DNA of 64,000 nt, from contig JAKPDK010000169.1 of assembly GCA_029552745.1 (NCBI GenBank), forward strand, positions 1-64,000, read 5' to 3'. Made by a program: the position numbers and the translations under genes. Positions 27,878 through 38,115 of the stretch are shown in pieces. Origin of the DNA: Candidatus Hydrogenedentota bacterium (GTDB lineage: Bacteria; Hydrogenedentota; Hydrogenedentia; Hydrogenedentales; SLHB01). The notes under the pieces were generated by a model that worked only from the letters and a program-made list of their open reading frames with translations, had not been told where the DNA came from and ran no database searches. Positions within the stretch are counted from its first letter, which is position 1. Every line of letters begins with the position of its first letter.

Positions 27878-29247
27878 TTCCAACTGAAGACATCTTGAAG
27901 ACCCTAGAAATGGTTCGAATTGAGAACCTGGATGTACGGGCGGTCACTTTGGGAATCAATCTCGCGGGGTGCGCCGATTCCGACGCCGGCAACATGTTAC
28001 GAAATCTGCGAACACGAATCCATGCCGCCGCAGGTAATCTTGTGCGAACGTGCGAGGAAGTCGCTGGAAAATACGGAATACCCATCGTGAACAAACGATT
28101 GGCAGTGTCTCCCGTCAGTTTTCTTTTTGAAGGACACGGCCCTGAAATATGCCTTCCGACGGCTCGGGTGTTGGACGAAACGGCGGGTGAAGTGGGAGCA
28201 GACCTCATAGGGGGGTATACGGCGCTGGTGCACAAGGGGATCACCAAGGGAGAACGGTTTCTCATCGAGTCGATCCCTGAAGTGCTCTCTCGTACCGAAC
28301 GCGTCTGCGCCTCGGTCAATGTTGCCAGTACCAAAACGGGTATTAACATGGACGCCGTTCGAATGATGGGCGAGCAGATAAAAGCGGTTGCCGAACGAAC
28401 GGCGGCGCGAGACGGTTTTGGAGCGGCAAAGCTCTGTGTTTTTGCAAATATTGCTGAGGACAACCCGTTTATGGCGGGGGCATTCCTAGGCGAAGGCGAG
28501 CCGGATACGGTTATCAATATCGGAGTAAGCGGGCCCGGCGTGATTAAACAAGCGTTGCGGCGTCTTTTGGAAACTGGGGAAGATGTAGACTTAGGACGGA
28601 TCGCCGAAGAAATCAAACGCACTAGTTTTCGGGTGACCCGTGTGGGAGAATTGATCGGGAGGGAAGTATCCCGCAAGCTCGGTGTTCCATTCGGCGTTGT
28701 CGACCTCTCCCTCGCCCCCACACCGCGAATCGGCGATAGCGTGGGAGAAATTCTGCAGACCATGGGAATCACATCCATCGGTGCGCCAGGGAGTACCGCC
28801 GCGGTAGCTTTGCTCAACGACGCCGTCAAAAAAGGTGGGTTGTTTGCTTCTTCGAGTGTGGGAGGTTTGAGCGGGGCGTTCCTGTCTGTTTCTGAGGATC
28901 ACGCCTTGTCGGAGGCGGTCCGCGCTGGCTCCTTACACTTGGAAAAACTGGAAGCAATGACGAGCGTGTGTTCCGTGGGCCTCGATATGATTGCCGTGCC
29001 CGGGAATACCGACCCAAGCACGTTAGCGGCTCTTATTGCCGACGAGATGGCTATCGGTGTTGTCAATCAAAAAACCACCGCCGTGCGCCTCATCCCGGTT
29101 CCTGGGAAAAAACCAGGCGACAAAGTCATTTTCGGCGGACTCTTTGGCGAAACCACGGTATTAGAAGTTCGCAACGTAGGCGCTTCCTCCCGATTCATTG
29201 CATTCGGAGGCAAAATCCCCGCTCCCCTGCACAGTCTGAAAAACTAG
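27874..29247 (+). CDS. UPF0210 (PFL-like, DUF711) protein
   Basis: The 457-residue protein matches UPF0210 along its length: the RAVTLGINLAGCADSD start, VNKRLAVSPVSFLFEGH, and the TSTKTG/GINMDAVRMMG and NIGVSGPGVI segments. The family is conserved and widespread but has no agreed function. Overlap with the ACT-domain gene by four bases fits the known genomic link of the two families. The ACT partner may sense an amino acid for this protein; that is inference. Confidence 0.85.
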   Translation: MIPTEDILKTLEMVRIENLDVRAVTLGINLAGCADSDAGNMLRNLRTRIHAAAGNLVRTCEEVAGKYGIPIVNKRLAVSPVSFLFEGHGPEICLPTARVLDETAGEVGADLIGGYTALVHKGITKGERFLIESIPEVLSRTERVCASVNVASTKTGINMDAVRMMGEQIKAVAERTAARDGFGAAKLCVFANIAEDNPFMAGAFLGEGEPDTVINIGVSGPGVIKQALRRLLETGEDVDLGRIAEEIKRTSFRVTRVGELIGREVSRKLGVPFGVVDLSLAPTPRIGDSVGEILQTMGITSIGAPGSTAAVALLNDAVKKGGLFASSSVGGLSGAFLSVSEDHALSEAVRAGSLHLEKLEAMTSVCSVGLDMIAVPGNTDPSTLAALIADEMAIGVVNQKTTAVRLIPVPGKKPGDKVIFGGLFGETTVLEVRNVGASSRFIAFGGKIPAPLHSLKN

Positions 29248-29283
29248 ACTTATACAAAACTTCAGCGTAAAGGAGAAGAAAAC

Positions 29284-31881
29284 ATGTTTTTGAATCTCAC
29301 GTCGCAACAGTACGGGCTCGTAGCCTTTGGTTTGTTTGCCCTGTTCTTTCTTTACTCTTCCTCCGCGTGGACAGCAACACGCCAGTCGCACTACTATGCG
29401 CATGATACGGTGGAAGATGAGCGGGGAATTATCGCCCCCTGGTATCAAGGCCTAAATGGCCAATGGGATTTTCGTGTACGCATCGCCGCAGAAACACTTA
29501 AACGATATCCGTGGACTGCCCCTGACAAAGCGCCTACGCCCGCTCCGGAATATATGTATAACGGGGCGTGGGATATAGACTCCGACGGAACCATTACGGT
29601 GAAAGATATCGATGATTGGGCGAACGGCGACCTCGGTCAACGCGCGGCCTATGTTCTATCCGGATGGGTAGATTATTATCGGTATACAGGTGACCCCTGC
29701 GCTCTGGCTCATGTCACACTCCAGGCAAACCTCTTGCTCGACTATTGCCAAACGGATGAGAATCATGAATGGCCGCGTTTTTTGATCAGTGTTCCGTTAC
29801 GCGGCAAGGCATATGCTCAAGCCGACCCCCATGGACTGATTCAGCTTGATATCACGGCGGAAGTAGGCCTGGCGTTGTTACGGGCTTATCAACTTGTCGG
29901 AGAGAAACGCTGGTTGGATGCGGCTTGTCATTGGGGAGAACTTTTAGCGGCAAAATGCGACTTGACACCCGGGCTACCGCCTTGGGGGCGCTATGCGAAT
30001 CCCGAAAATGCGCAATGGGAAGACCATATGACCGGGGGCGTGGTGTTTATCTTAGCATTCTTCGACGAACTTATTGCTCTGGGATATACAGGCGAGAAAA
30101 ATGAGATTCCCAAGGCAAGAACGGCAGGCATAGCCTATTTGAGCGATTATCTCTTGCCGCGGTGGTTTGTTAACGACACTTGGGGCAGGAATTATTGGGA
30201 TTGGCCATGCGGAACACAGACAGAAAACGTGACGGAATTCGCTGCCCGATACCTGATAGAACACCCGGAGGAGTTCCCAAACTGGCAGACAGATGCACGC
30301 AACATCTTGTCCATATTTCTGACTCGCACCAGCGTGTGTCCTAATTCCGGCGGTGATGTGTACAGTGGTGCATGGGCATATCCAGAATCCTATGGTTGCT
30401 GCGGTAGGTCCCTGTGGTATGGTCCCCTTGAACTGGCACCGGTCTGGGCACAACTTGGGGTGGTCTCTCCAGATAACTGGGCGCTGGAAATTGCGCGTCG
30501 CAAGGCGATCCTAGCAACTTATGATGCGCATGAAAATGGTGTCGTGGAAGATGGAATCGATGGAGGTCCTGTCGTTGCTGGAGATTGGTTCAAAATAGCT
30601 CATCCCATGGCTTTGAAACACGTCCTCAATGCGATAGGCTGGATGCCGGAATTTTGCGGCGCCAACCGCGAAAATCACATCATTCGTACCGATTCCGTGG
30701 TCTCTCATGTTGTTTACGCAACTGATAAAGTGGAATACGAGACCTTTGACGGTCGTCCGGGCGCACGGGATGTGTTGCGTCTGAACTTCGAGCCGTCTTG
30801 TGTTTTGGCTGATGATGTGCCCCTCCCGCGAGTCTCCTCCCTTGAATCTAACGGCGTGCTCGTTCATCCGCTTTGTAATGGAGACTGTATCGTAACGATT
30901 CGCCATGATGGGGCCCGACGAATCGTTGTTCAAGGGAAAAGCCCCCAACAGAAATTAGAGTCTTCTGAACTCACGTTCTCGAATAATTGGATTTCTCTGG
31001 AGGATGGACTTTATTACTCGGAAACCCCAAATGCCTTTATAGAAGGTCACTTCAAGGGGAATCAATTTCGCATAATTGGAAAAGCGGCTCCGGACGGGGG
31101 CATAGCCGACATTTACATCGACGGAAAGAAACAGATCGTGGCTTTAGATTGCTGGATACCCACGAATGCACGTGACAAACAGGTTCTCTACTATATTAAT
31201 GGTTTGGAACCGACAGAGCACAGCTTTCGCTTGATAGCACGCGGTGAGAGCAACCCTCATTCCATCGGTAAACGGGTATATGTCCGCGAGTTCATAACTT
31301 GTGACGCTACCGGCACGGTTCCCATGAAGCCCATCGAATTGCGCCACGTGCAACGCATGGTATTCGGGAGAACGGATTGCAAAGATTATATTGACACATT
31401 CGGTAATCGGTGGAAGCCCGCTACTGAAATCGTAACCCGTCTCGGCAGAGAAATCGACGTTGTAAAAAATTGTTGGCTAACGGAACGCCAACGATTTGCT
31501 ATCGCCAATACATCGGATCCCGATCTGTATCGCTATGGACATCATGCTCCGTGCTTTTGGGTAAACCTTACGGTCGGAAGCGGACCCCATTATGTCAGGC
31601 TGAAATTCGCCGAAACCCGCACTTGTGAACCTGCACTACGAACGGTTTGTATTTCAATTAATGGAGAGAATAAGGTGACAGACATGGACATCTTAGCCAC
31701 GGCAGGCGGGTTAGCTCGCGCGGCAGATATTGTCTTTAACGGAATACAACCTAAGAACGGCGTCATCGAAGTACGGCTTTGGAATCAACATGGTGGAGAA
31801 GCGGTTCTTCAGGCTTTGGAGTGCGGGCCCGGAGAGGGGGGCAATGGTGTGGAACCCGTTTGCTGGCAACCTACGTCTTGA
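29284..31881 (+). CDS. Secreted protein: alpha-alpha toroid-like and malectin-like domains
   Basis: The protein has 865 residues. A signal peptide or anchor covers residues 11-30. Residues 90-110 (DIDSDGTITVKDIDDW) look like an EF-hand or dockerin-type calcium loop. The middle region (about 100-460) has repeated helix pairs typical of (alpha/alpha)6 barrels in glycan lyases or hydrolases. The C-terminal part, with FGRTDCKDYIDTFGNRWKP, resembles a malectin or carbohydrate-binding beta domain. A carbohydrate-active enzyme is the best guess; family and substrate are not recognised. AAAGGAG precedes the ATG. Confidence 0.6.
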   Translation: MFLNLTSQQYGLVAFGLFALFFLYSSSAWTATRQSHYYAHDTVEDERGIIAPWYQGLNGQWDFRVRIAAETLKRYPWTAPDKAPTPAPEYMYNGAWDIDSDGTITVKDIDDWANGDLGQRAAYVLSGWVDYYRYTGDPCALAHVTLQANLLLDYCQTDENHEWPRFLISVPLRGKAYAQADPHGLIQLDITAEVGLALLRAYQLVGEKRWLDAACHWGELLAAKCDLTPGLPPWGRYANPENAQWEDHMTGGVVFILAFFDELIALGYTGEKNEIPKARTAGIAYLSDYLLPRWFVNDTWGRNYWDWPCGTQTENVTEFAARYLIEHPEEFPNWQTDARNILSIFLTRTSVCPNSGGDVYSGAWAYPESYGCCGRSLWYGPLELAPVWAQLGVVSPDNWALEIARRKAILATYDAHENGVVEDGIDGGPVVAGDWFKIAHPMALKHVLNAIGWMPEFCGANRENHIIRTDSVVSHVVYATDKVEYETFDGRPGARDVLRLNFEPSCVLADDVPLPRVSSLESNGVLVHPLCNGDCIVTIRHDGARRIVVQGKSPQQKLESSELTFSNNWISLEDGLYYSETPNAFIEGHFKGNQFRIIGKAAPDGGIADIYIDGKKQIVALDCWIPTNARDKQVLYYINGLEPTEHSFRLIARGESNPHSIGKRVYVREFITCDATGTVPMKPIELRHVQRMVFGRTDCKDYIDTFGNRWKPATEIVTRLGREIDVVKNCWLTERQRFAIANTSDPDLYRYGHHAPCFWVNLTVGSGPHYVRLKFAETRTCEPALRTVCISINGENKVTDMDILATAGGLARAADIVFNGIQPKNGVIEVRLWNQHGGEAVLQALECGPGEGGNGVEPVCWQPTS

Positions 31882-31944
31882 TACACCACGAAAGATTACC
31901 GAGGCCTACCCATGGCGTGTGCTTATACTGCCACATGAAAAAGA

Positions 31945-32020
31945 TGGCGCGCCCGGTGCGATTTGAACGCACGACACCTGGCTCCGGAGGCCAGTGCTCT
32001 ATCCCCTGAGCTACGGGCGC
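31945..32020 (-). tRNA. tRNA-Arg (CCG)
   Basis: Read on the minus strand this is a complete 76-base cloverleaf. The acceptor stem is GCGCCCG paired with CGGGCGC, the anticodon loop CTCCGGA gives anticodon CCG, the T arm is GTGCG-TTCAAAT-CGCAC, and the CCA end is encoded. It sits just before interspersed repeat copy 4. Confidence 0.97.
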
Positions 32021-32077
32021 GCAACATGATGTTTGCGTTTCTCATTTTATCAGAGCGTTGAAAAGAAATCTAATTGC

Positions 32078-32411
32078 TGGATACGTCCCGTACCTCTGGT
32101 ACCTTTTGTCATACTGGACAAGGAATTGAAGAGAAGATTTTCCATAAAGGCCATTAAGAGAAATGCGCCGAGCCGTGACACCACGAAGTACGTTTCAGTC
32201 ACTCACGCAACCCCTTGATTATTTGGGATTACTCATTTTTTCATACTACGCCCTATTGCACTATGGCCCGCCACTGTTATTGCGAGGAGTGCCGTAGGCA
32301 TGACGTGGCAATCCCCTCGGGTATTCGAAGATGACCTTGCCCTGGGTCTTCTTGCGCTCCGCGGTTGAGGGGATTGCTTCCTCGCTTCGGGGACTCGCTC
32401 CTCGCAATGAC
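32078..32411 (+). repeat. Interspersed repeat, copy 4
   Basis: This is the most diverged copy. The leader reads TGGATACGTCCCGTACC. The short frame encodes PVPLVPFVILDKELKRRFS, still open past the homologous part. The hairpin module runs from about 32276 to 32411. From 32412 to 32726 I see no gene and no clear signal. Confidence 0.85.
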
Positions 32412-32726
32412 AACCGGGCGTCTAAACCTACCTCCTCGATGCCCAGCAAAACGTTCGAGAAGTTTTGCAACTGCTGGACAAGTCGAAAATGTTTGGCTCC
32501 TTTTCTCCTTCCAACGGACGAATGAAAAAAGGGGCTAGCTAGTTTTAACCGCATGGCAGTTCATTTTTGCGTGATATCCTCTGAAATCCTGAGTAGTAAT
32601 CCATATGTGTAGGAATCAGTCTCTGCTGACAGATTCAGAAACGGTCGGATGGACGTTGTCTTAGCCGCAACGTGCAAATCCCCGCGCCCATCAGACAGAG
32701 GGGAACGGGTGTATACATCTCCAACT

Positions 32727-34277
32727 TTAGGATTTGTTCTGGGGAGAGTGCAGTTTACGGAGTTCCCTCTTCAGGACCTTGCCCGTAGACCCTTTGGGTA
32801 GGCTCGAAACTATCTCGAAATATTTCGGTACCTTATACCGTGCCATGCGTTCGCTACAATATTGACGAAGTTGCTCCGGTGTCGCCGATGTGCCAGGTTT
32901 CAGAGCGACAAAGGCTTTCACCTCTTCTCCGCGAGCTTCATCGGGAACGCCGATAACAGACACTTCAAGCACGGCAGGATGTCCATAGAGGATCTCCTCA
33001 ATCTCCCGTGGATAGATATTCATGCCGCTGCGGATGATGATGTCTTTTTTCCGGTCGACAATGAAGAAATAGCCGTCTTCATCCACACGCGCCATGTCTC
33101 CCGTATGAAACCAGCCATCCACGATGGCTTCCTGAGTAGCAACGGGTTTCTTGTAATATCCCTTCATAACATTGTGTCCGCGAATCACGATCTCTCCCAC
33201 TTCGCCGGTCTTGGCAAAGCGCCCATCTTCACACATGACCCGCATTTCGCATCCCCATATGGGCACCCCGATGGAACCTGGCTTGCTCGGTCGTTCCAAA
33301 ACATTGAACGAAGCAACCGGGCTTGTCTCTGTAAGTCCATATCCTTCCAGGATACGAATTCCGTAACGTTCTTGGAACTGTTTGAGAAGCTCCACGGGAA
33401 GGGCAGAACCGCCCGAGATTGCCAGCCGCAAAGAAGAAAGGTCGTAGGGTCTTTCTGTCGGTGTATGGAGCATGAAGTAATACATGGAAGGCACGGCACA
33501 AAACACGGTGGCACGGTCGCGTTCAATGACCTCCATGACCTTGGGCATTTCGAATTTCGGCAATAAGGTGATGGTTGCCCCAGCCAGAAATGCGGCATTC
33601 ATTACACACGTCTGACCAAACGAGTGAAACAGCGGCAGTACCCCAACCAAGACATCCTTTTCCGTAAGACGAACAATACGATCCCTTACATAGAGAGCAT
33701 TGAAAAACATGTTGAAATGAGTGAGCTCGGCGCCCTTAGGGTGTCCGGTAGTTCCCGAAGTATACAAAATGACCGCGGTATCGTCCGGCATAGTATCCAC
33801 ATAGTCGAATTGCTGGGAAGCCTCCATGACTGCGGGCATGACGAGTTCCCCTACGGGAGGCTGGTCGGTATCCTCGGGTGTACTGACAACGAGCAGATGA
33901 TAACAGGTCTCGGTTTCCTCAAAGGCATGGCGCGCCTCATCGTAGAACTGGCGCCAAACAAAAAAGGCTTTCGCGTCCGAATCTTCTAAGAGAGCCTGGA
34001 TTTCGTGTGCGCGCAACATGTTGTTTACCGGCACGACGGTTGCCCCAAGGCTGAGTATCGCATAGTAAAGGATCGGAAAATGTGGGGTGTTAGGTATCAT
34101 CATGGCGACTTTGTCGCCTTTTCGGATGTCTCTGTCCACCAAAACATTGGCGACTCGATTGACAAATTGCTGGATTTCTGCATAGGTCAATCGGTAGGAA
34201 TCATATATCACGGCAAGTTGATTGGGATGGTCTCGAGCCGTTGAAGCCAGGTACTGTGCCAAATTAAGACTCACCAT
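32727..34277 (-). CDS. AMP-forming acyl-CoA synthetase (FadD-like)
   Basis: This is a 516-residue ANL-superfamily adenylating enzyme. YTSGTTGHPKGAELTH (P-loop), GYGLTETSPV and GWFHTGDMARVDEDGYFFIVDRKKD are plain, and the terminal GSTGKVLKREL carries the lysine used in acyl-adenylate formation. It activates a fatty or aromatic acid to the CoA thioester. The closest class looks like long-chain fatty-acid-CoA ligase, but short-chain and aryl-CoA ligases share these motifs. The gene is divergent from trpD. Confidence 0.85.
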   Translation of the reverse strand: MVSLNLAQYLASTARDHPNQLAVIYDSYRLTYAEIQQFVNRVANVLVDRDIRKGDKVAMMIPNTPHFPILYYAILSLGATVVPVNNMLRAHEIQALLEDSDAKAFFVWRQFYDEARHAFEETETCYHLLVVSTPEDTDQPPVGELVMPAVMEASQQFDYVDTMPDDTAVILYTSGTTGHPKGAELTHFNMFFNALYVRDRIVRLTEKDVLVGVLPLFHSFGQTCVMNAAFLAGATITLLPKFEMPKVMEVIERDRATVFCAVPSMYYFMLHTPTERPYDLSSLRLAISGGSALPVELLKQFQERYGIRILEGYGLTETSPVASFNVLERPSKPGSIGVPIWGCEMRVMCEDGRFAKTGEVGEIVIRGHNVMKGYYKKPVATQEAIVDGWFHTGDMARVDEDGYFFIVDRKKDIIIRSGMNIYPREIEEILYGHPAVLEVSVIGVPDEARGEEVKAFVALKPGTSATPEQLRQYCSERMARYKVPKYFEIVSSLPKGSTGKVLKRELRKLHSPQNKS

Positions 34278-34492
34278 TGGTCTCCTTGTCGGGAAAAAAC
34301 AGTTTCATCATGAAAACAAGGTAAGTTTAACGGTTACCTTTTGTTTGTTTCTACAACATCATCTCCCAGTACATCTGATGGAAATGTCTGCGGTTTACAG
34401 GATGTCAGAATCATCGCCGAGGACTAGTTGTTGAATAGCCTTTCACCTAGTTGCTAAAGTTTTCAAATCGCTGCAGGACAGATAAGCTCGTG

Positions 34493-35518
34493 ATGTCGTC
34501 AATGATAACGGAATTAATCGCCCAAATCGTGGAGTTTCGTGACCTTTCGCGCGAACAAGCTGCTTCGCTGATGCGCGAGATCATGGAAGGACGTGTCACC
34601 CCATCGCAAACAGGTGCTTTGTTGACCGCCCTTCGCATGAAAGGGGAAACCACTGAAGAAATCACGGGTTTCACGGAAACGATGCGAGCCTATGCTACGA
34701 AGGTGCCGACATCACGGCAACCACTCGTGGACACATGTGGCACGGGCGGCGACCGCTCGTTCACCTTCAATATTTCCACGACAGCGGCTTTCGTGGTAGC
34801 AGGGGCAGGTGTCGCTGTGGCAAAACACGGAAACCGCAGCGCTAGCAGTCATTGCGGCAGTGCAGATGTTCTAGAAGCGTTAGGAGTGCGGATCGAGGCA
34901 CCACCGGAATGGGTCGGGCACTGCATTGATGAAATAGGAATCGGGTTTCTTTTTGCGCGGCAATTACACGGCGCTATGAAACATGTGGCGCCAACGCGGA
35001 TGGAGTTGCGTTTTCGAACCGTGTTTAACCTGCTTGGCCCGTTGACCAACCCTGCCGGGGCACGCCGCCAGGTGATGGGAGTATTTGACCGGAAATGGGT
35101 AGAACCTCTTGCCCATACCTTTCTCAATCTTGGCGCAGAACACGTCTTGGTGGTTGCGGGGTCGGACGGTCTGGATGAAATCACGCTGGACGGCGATACC
35201 GAAGTCGCAGAAGTTTTTGAGGGAGAGGTGAGAATGTACCGTCTCACGCCGTCGGCACTCGGGTTCCCCAAAGTGCCTAAACACGCGGTAGAAGGAGGCA
35301 ATCCCCAGGAAAATGCCCGAATCCTGAGGATGGTTTTGGAAGGTCATCGCAGCCCGCACCGCGATATCGTAATCATCAACGCGGCTGCCGGCATTTTAGT
35401 GGGCGGCGCGGCAAAAGACTGGCAAGAAGCCTGTACCCTCGCCGAAAAAAGTATTGATTCCGGCGCTGCATTAAATAAACTCGAACGTCTTATCCAGGTG
35501 TCACATGATTTTAGATGA
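34493..35518 (+). CDS. trpD: Anthranilate phosphoribosyltransferase
   Basis: This protein transfers phosphoribosyl from PRPP to anthranilate, the second step of tryptophan synthesis. DTCGTGGDRSFTFNISTTAAFV and AKHGNRSASSHCGSADVLEALG are the diagnostic PRPP and anthranilate segments. I choose ATG 34493 (341 residues), near an AGGA; an upstream TTG at 34451 would add a non-homologous extension, and ATG 34502 is possible. It overlaps trpC by 14 bases. No trpE or trpG precedes it. Confidence 0.95.
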   Translation: MSSMITELIAQIVEFRDLSREQAASLMREIMEGRVTPSQTGALLTALRMKGETTEEITGFTETMRAYATKVPTSRQPLVDTCGTGGDRSFTFNISTTAAFVVAGAGVAVAKHGNRSASSHCGSADVLEALGVRIEAPPEWVGHCIDEIGIGFLFARQLHGAMKHVAPTRMELRFRTVFNLLGPLTNPAGARRQVMGVFDRKWVEPLAHTFLNLGAEHVLVVAGSDGLDEITLDGDTEVAEVFEGEVRMYRLTPSALGFPKVPKHAVEGGNPQENARILRMVLEGHRSPHRDIVIINAAAGILVGGAAKDWQEACTLAEKSIDSGAALNKLERLIQVSHDFR

Positions 35519-36287
35519 GATTTGCGAATATAAGAAACAAGAAGTTGTGCAACGGAAACGGCAAGTGCCGTTGTCTGAGCTTGAGGACTTTTTGCGTGAG
35601 ACAAGGCCCGCACGTGATTTTCGTATGGCGTTGCGCTGTCCGGGCATCAGCTTGATTGCCGAAATTAAAAAGGCTTCACCGACACGCGGGAATCTTCGGG
35701 AAGACCTGGACCCTGTCGGTTTGGCAACCCTGTATGAGCAAACGGGCGCCCGTGCCATTTCAATCCTTACGGACGAAAGGTATTTCAAGGGGTCTTTAGT
35801 AGACTTGAGCGAAGTCCGCCGTAACACGAACCTGCCTTGTCTACGAAAGGAATTTATCCTGGACGATTACCAAATTGTGGAAGCGCGTGTTGCTGGTGCG
35901 GACGCCATTTTGCTCATAGTGCGGATTCTTTCTGACAAACAACTAGCCGACTATATCCAAGTTGCTCAGCAGCTTGGGATGGCCGCCCTGGTAGAGACCC
36001 ACACGGAACAAGAGATTGAGCGTGCCATTGAAGCTGGGGCACACATCATCGGAATTAATAATCGTGATCTTGACACCTTCACCGTGGACATTAATACGAC
36101 GTTACGTCTGAAGCGATTGGTGCCGGGCGGCCATGTGCTCGTGAGCGAGAGCGGGATCTCCTCCCGCAAACATGTTCAATTGCTCGAAGACGGCGGTGTC
36201 GATGCCATTTTGGTTGGAGAAGCACTTGTGACAAGCAACGATATCGCGGCAAAGGTTCGGGAGTTATTGGGCGTTGGTGAAAGTTAA
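35505..36287 (+). CDS. trpC: Indole-3-glycerol phosphate synthase
   Basis: This 260-residue TIM barrel makes indole-3-glycerol phosphate in the tryptophan pathway. ISLIAEIKKASPTRG (catalytic lysine and substrate-binding loop), CLRKEFILDDYQIVEAR and INNRDLDTF show the family pattern. It is part of the trpDCFBA run, overlapping both neighbours by a few bases, so translation is probably coupled. Confidence 0.96.
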   Translation: MILDEICEYKKQEVVQRKRQVPLSELEDFLRETRPARDFRMALRCPGISLIAEIKKASPTRGNLREDLDPVGLATLYEQTGARAISILTDERYFKGSLVDLSEVRRNTNLPCLRKEFILDDYQIVEARVAGADAILLIVRILSDKQLADYIQVAQQLGMAALVETHTEQEIERAIEAGAHIIGINNRDLDTFTVDINTTLRLKRLVPGGHVLVSESGISSRKHVQLLEDGGVDAILVGEALVTSNDIAAKVRELLGVGES

Positions 36288-36888
36288 GATTTGCGGAATT
36301 ACCTCACGGGACGATGCGCTCATTGCGTGTGATGCCGGGGCGGATGCGCTGGGCTTCAATTTTGTTGCGGAAGCTCGGAAAAGAAACCGGTACATCACCC
36401 CGGACGACGCAGAAACGATCATCCGCCAATTGCCCCCTTTCGTCACGTCCGTTGCTGTCGTGGCAAACGAAACGCCGGAGCGTCTACAGGAATATCTGGA
36501 ATTCGTCGATTGCCTGCAGCTGCATGGCGACGAGCCGCCCGAAATCTACGCCTCTTTTTCGCACCGAGTAATTAAAGCAGTCCGGATCACCGAAGATTTC
36601 CAACCGGAGACATTACAACGGCATCCGGCAAGCGCTTACCTAGTAGATTCCTATGTACCCCATGCCTTGGGCGGCAGTGGTGTGTCCTGCGATTGGCAAA
36701 AAGCGCGAGAAATAGCTTCTATGTACCGATACGTTATACTAGCGGGAGGCTTAACGCCTGAGAATGTCCAACAGGCTATCCATATCGTGCAACCTTACGG
36801 TGTAGATACAGCAAGCGGCGTGGAGAGCGCGCCCGGGAAAAAAGACCCAGAAAAAATGCGAAGATTTATACGGGCAGCAAAGGCATAG
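36277..36888 (+). CDS. trpF: Phosphoribosylanthranilate isomerase
   Basis: This protein of about 203 residues catalyses the Amadori rearrangement between trpD and trpC steps. It begins VKVKICGIT with the catalytic Cys in KICG, then has DALGFNFVAEARKRN and LAGGLTPENVQQAIH. GTG 36277 is used as the start; TTG 36274 is an adjacent alternative. It overlaps trpC and is followed after three bases by trpB. Confidence 0.94.
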   Translation: MKVKICGITSRDDALIACDAGADALGFNFVAEARKRNRYITPDDAETIIRQLPPFVTSVAVVANETPERLQEYLEFVDCLQLHGDEPPEIYASFSHRVIKAVRITEDFQPETLQRHPASAYLVDSYVPHALGGSGVSCDWQKAREIASMYRYVILAGGLTPENVQQAIHIVQPYGVDTASGVESAPGKKDPEKMRRFIRAAKA

Positions 36889-36891
36889 ACT

Positions 36892-38115
36892 ATGACTAAC
36901 GATAATTTGATGACACATTGTCCAGACGTCCGCGGACGTTACGGTCCCTTCGGGGGGAGATATGTACCGGAAACGCTGATGCATCCGCTGGAAGAACTGG
37001 AGCAGGCTTACCGCGCAGCCCAAAATGACCCGGAGTTTCAACGCACACTAGAACGGCTGCTAGGAGAATATGTCGGGCGACCCACGCCTTTATACCTCGC
37101 AGGGCGTTTGACCGAACACCTGGGTGGAGCAAAGATCTATTTCAAACGGGAAGACCTAGCACACACCGGAGCACACAAAATTAACAATGCTCTGGGCCAA
37201 GCCCTTCTGGCAAAACGTATGGGCAAGACACGTATCATCGCCGAAACCGGTGCGGGCCAGCACGGTGTCGCTACAGCAACTGCCGCGGCATTGTTGGGAC
37301 TGGAATGCGTTATTTACATGGGAAGCGAAGATATGGCGCGCCAGCGGCTGAACGTGTTCCGCATGCGCCTTCTCGGTGCGGAAGTTCGGGAAGTATCTTC
37401 CGGAACACAGACACTGAAAGACGCCATCAACGAAGCCATGCGTGATTGGGTGACCAGTGTGCGGACGACTCACTATGTTTTGGGCACCGTGGAAGGACCC
37501 CATCCCTTTCCGGAGATTTGCCGAGATTTTCAACGGGTTATTGGGAGAGAAGCACGCAAGCAGATTTTGGAACGAGAGAATCGGCTGCCGGACTTGCTTG
37601 TGGCGTGTGTGGGCGGTGGTAGCAATGCCATCGGTCTGTTCTATGAGTTTTTGAAAGACGAACAAGTCAAGATGGTTGGCGTTGAAGCCGGAGGACTGGG
37701 ACCTGAGTCGGGAAAACATGCGGCGCGTTTCGCAACGGGTATCGTTGGGATGCTCCACGGGGCAATGAGCTACATCTTGCAAGATGCCAATGGGCAGATT
37801 CTTGGCACACACAGCGTGTCGGCTGGCCTGGACTATCCGGGTGTCGGTCCGGAACACGCGTATCTCAAAATGCTCGGACGCGTGGAGTATACCTATGCTA
37901 CCGACCGCGAAGCGTTGGACGCGTTTCAATTGGTGAGCCGTCTGGAAGGTATTATCCCCGCTCTCGAAAGTGCGCACGCGGTGGCGTATGCCTGCAAAGT
38001 CGTGCCTAAAATGGACCAAGAGGCGGTGGTGATTCTCAACATGTCCGGTCGAGGCGATAAGGACGTCCAACATGCGGCACGTTTCATCTTAGAAGGACAG
38101 GAGCCTGGAATATGA
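36892..38115 (+). CDS. trpB: Tryptophan synthase beta chain
   Basis: This is a 407-residue PLP enzyme of the TrpB1 type. The PLP lysine is Lys96 in [13 protein letters not shown], followed by [13 protein letters not shown] with the catalytic glutamate. [10 protein letters not shown] is the phosphate-binding loop. It joins indole with serine as the beta subunit of the alpha2beta2 complex with TrpA, encoded immediately after with a four-base overlap. Confidence 0.97.
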   Translation: MTNDNLMTHCPDVRGRYGPFGGRYVPETLMHPLEELEQAYRAAQNDPEFQRTLERLLGEYVGRPTPLYLAGRLTEHLGGAKIYFKREDLAHTGAHKINNALGQALLAKRMGKTRIIAETGAGQHGVATATAAALLGLECVIYMGSEDMARQRLNVFRMRLLGAEVREVSSGTQTLKDAINEAMRDWVTSVRTTHYVLGTVEGPHPFPEICRDFQRVIGREARKQILERENRLPDLLVACVGGGSNAIGLFYEFLKDEQVKMVGVEAGGLGPESGKHAARFATGIVGMLHGAMSYILQDANGQILGTHSVSAGLDYPGVGPEHAYLKMLGRVEYTYATDREALDAFQLVSRLEGIIPALESAHAVAYACKVVPKMDQEAVVILNMSGRGDKDVQHAARFILEGQEPGI

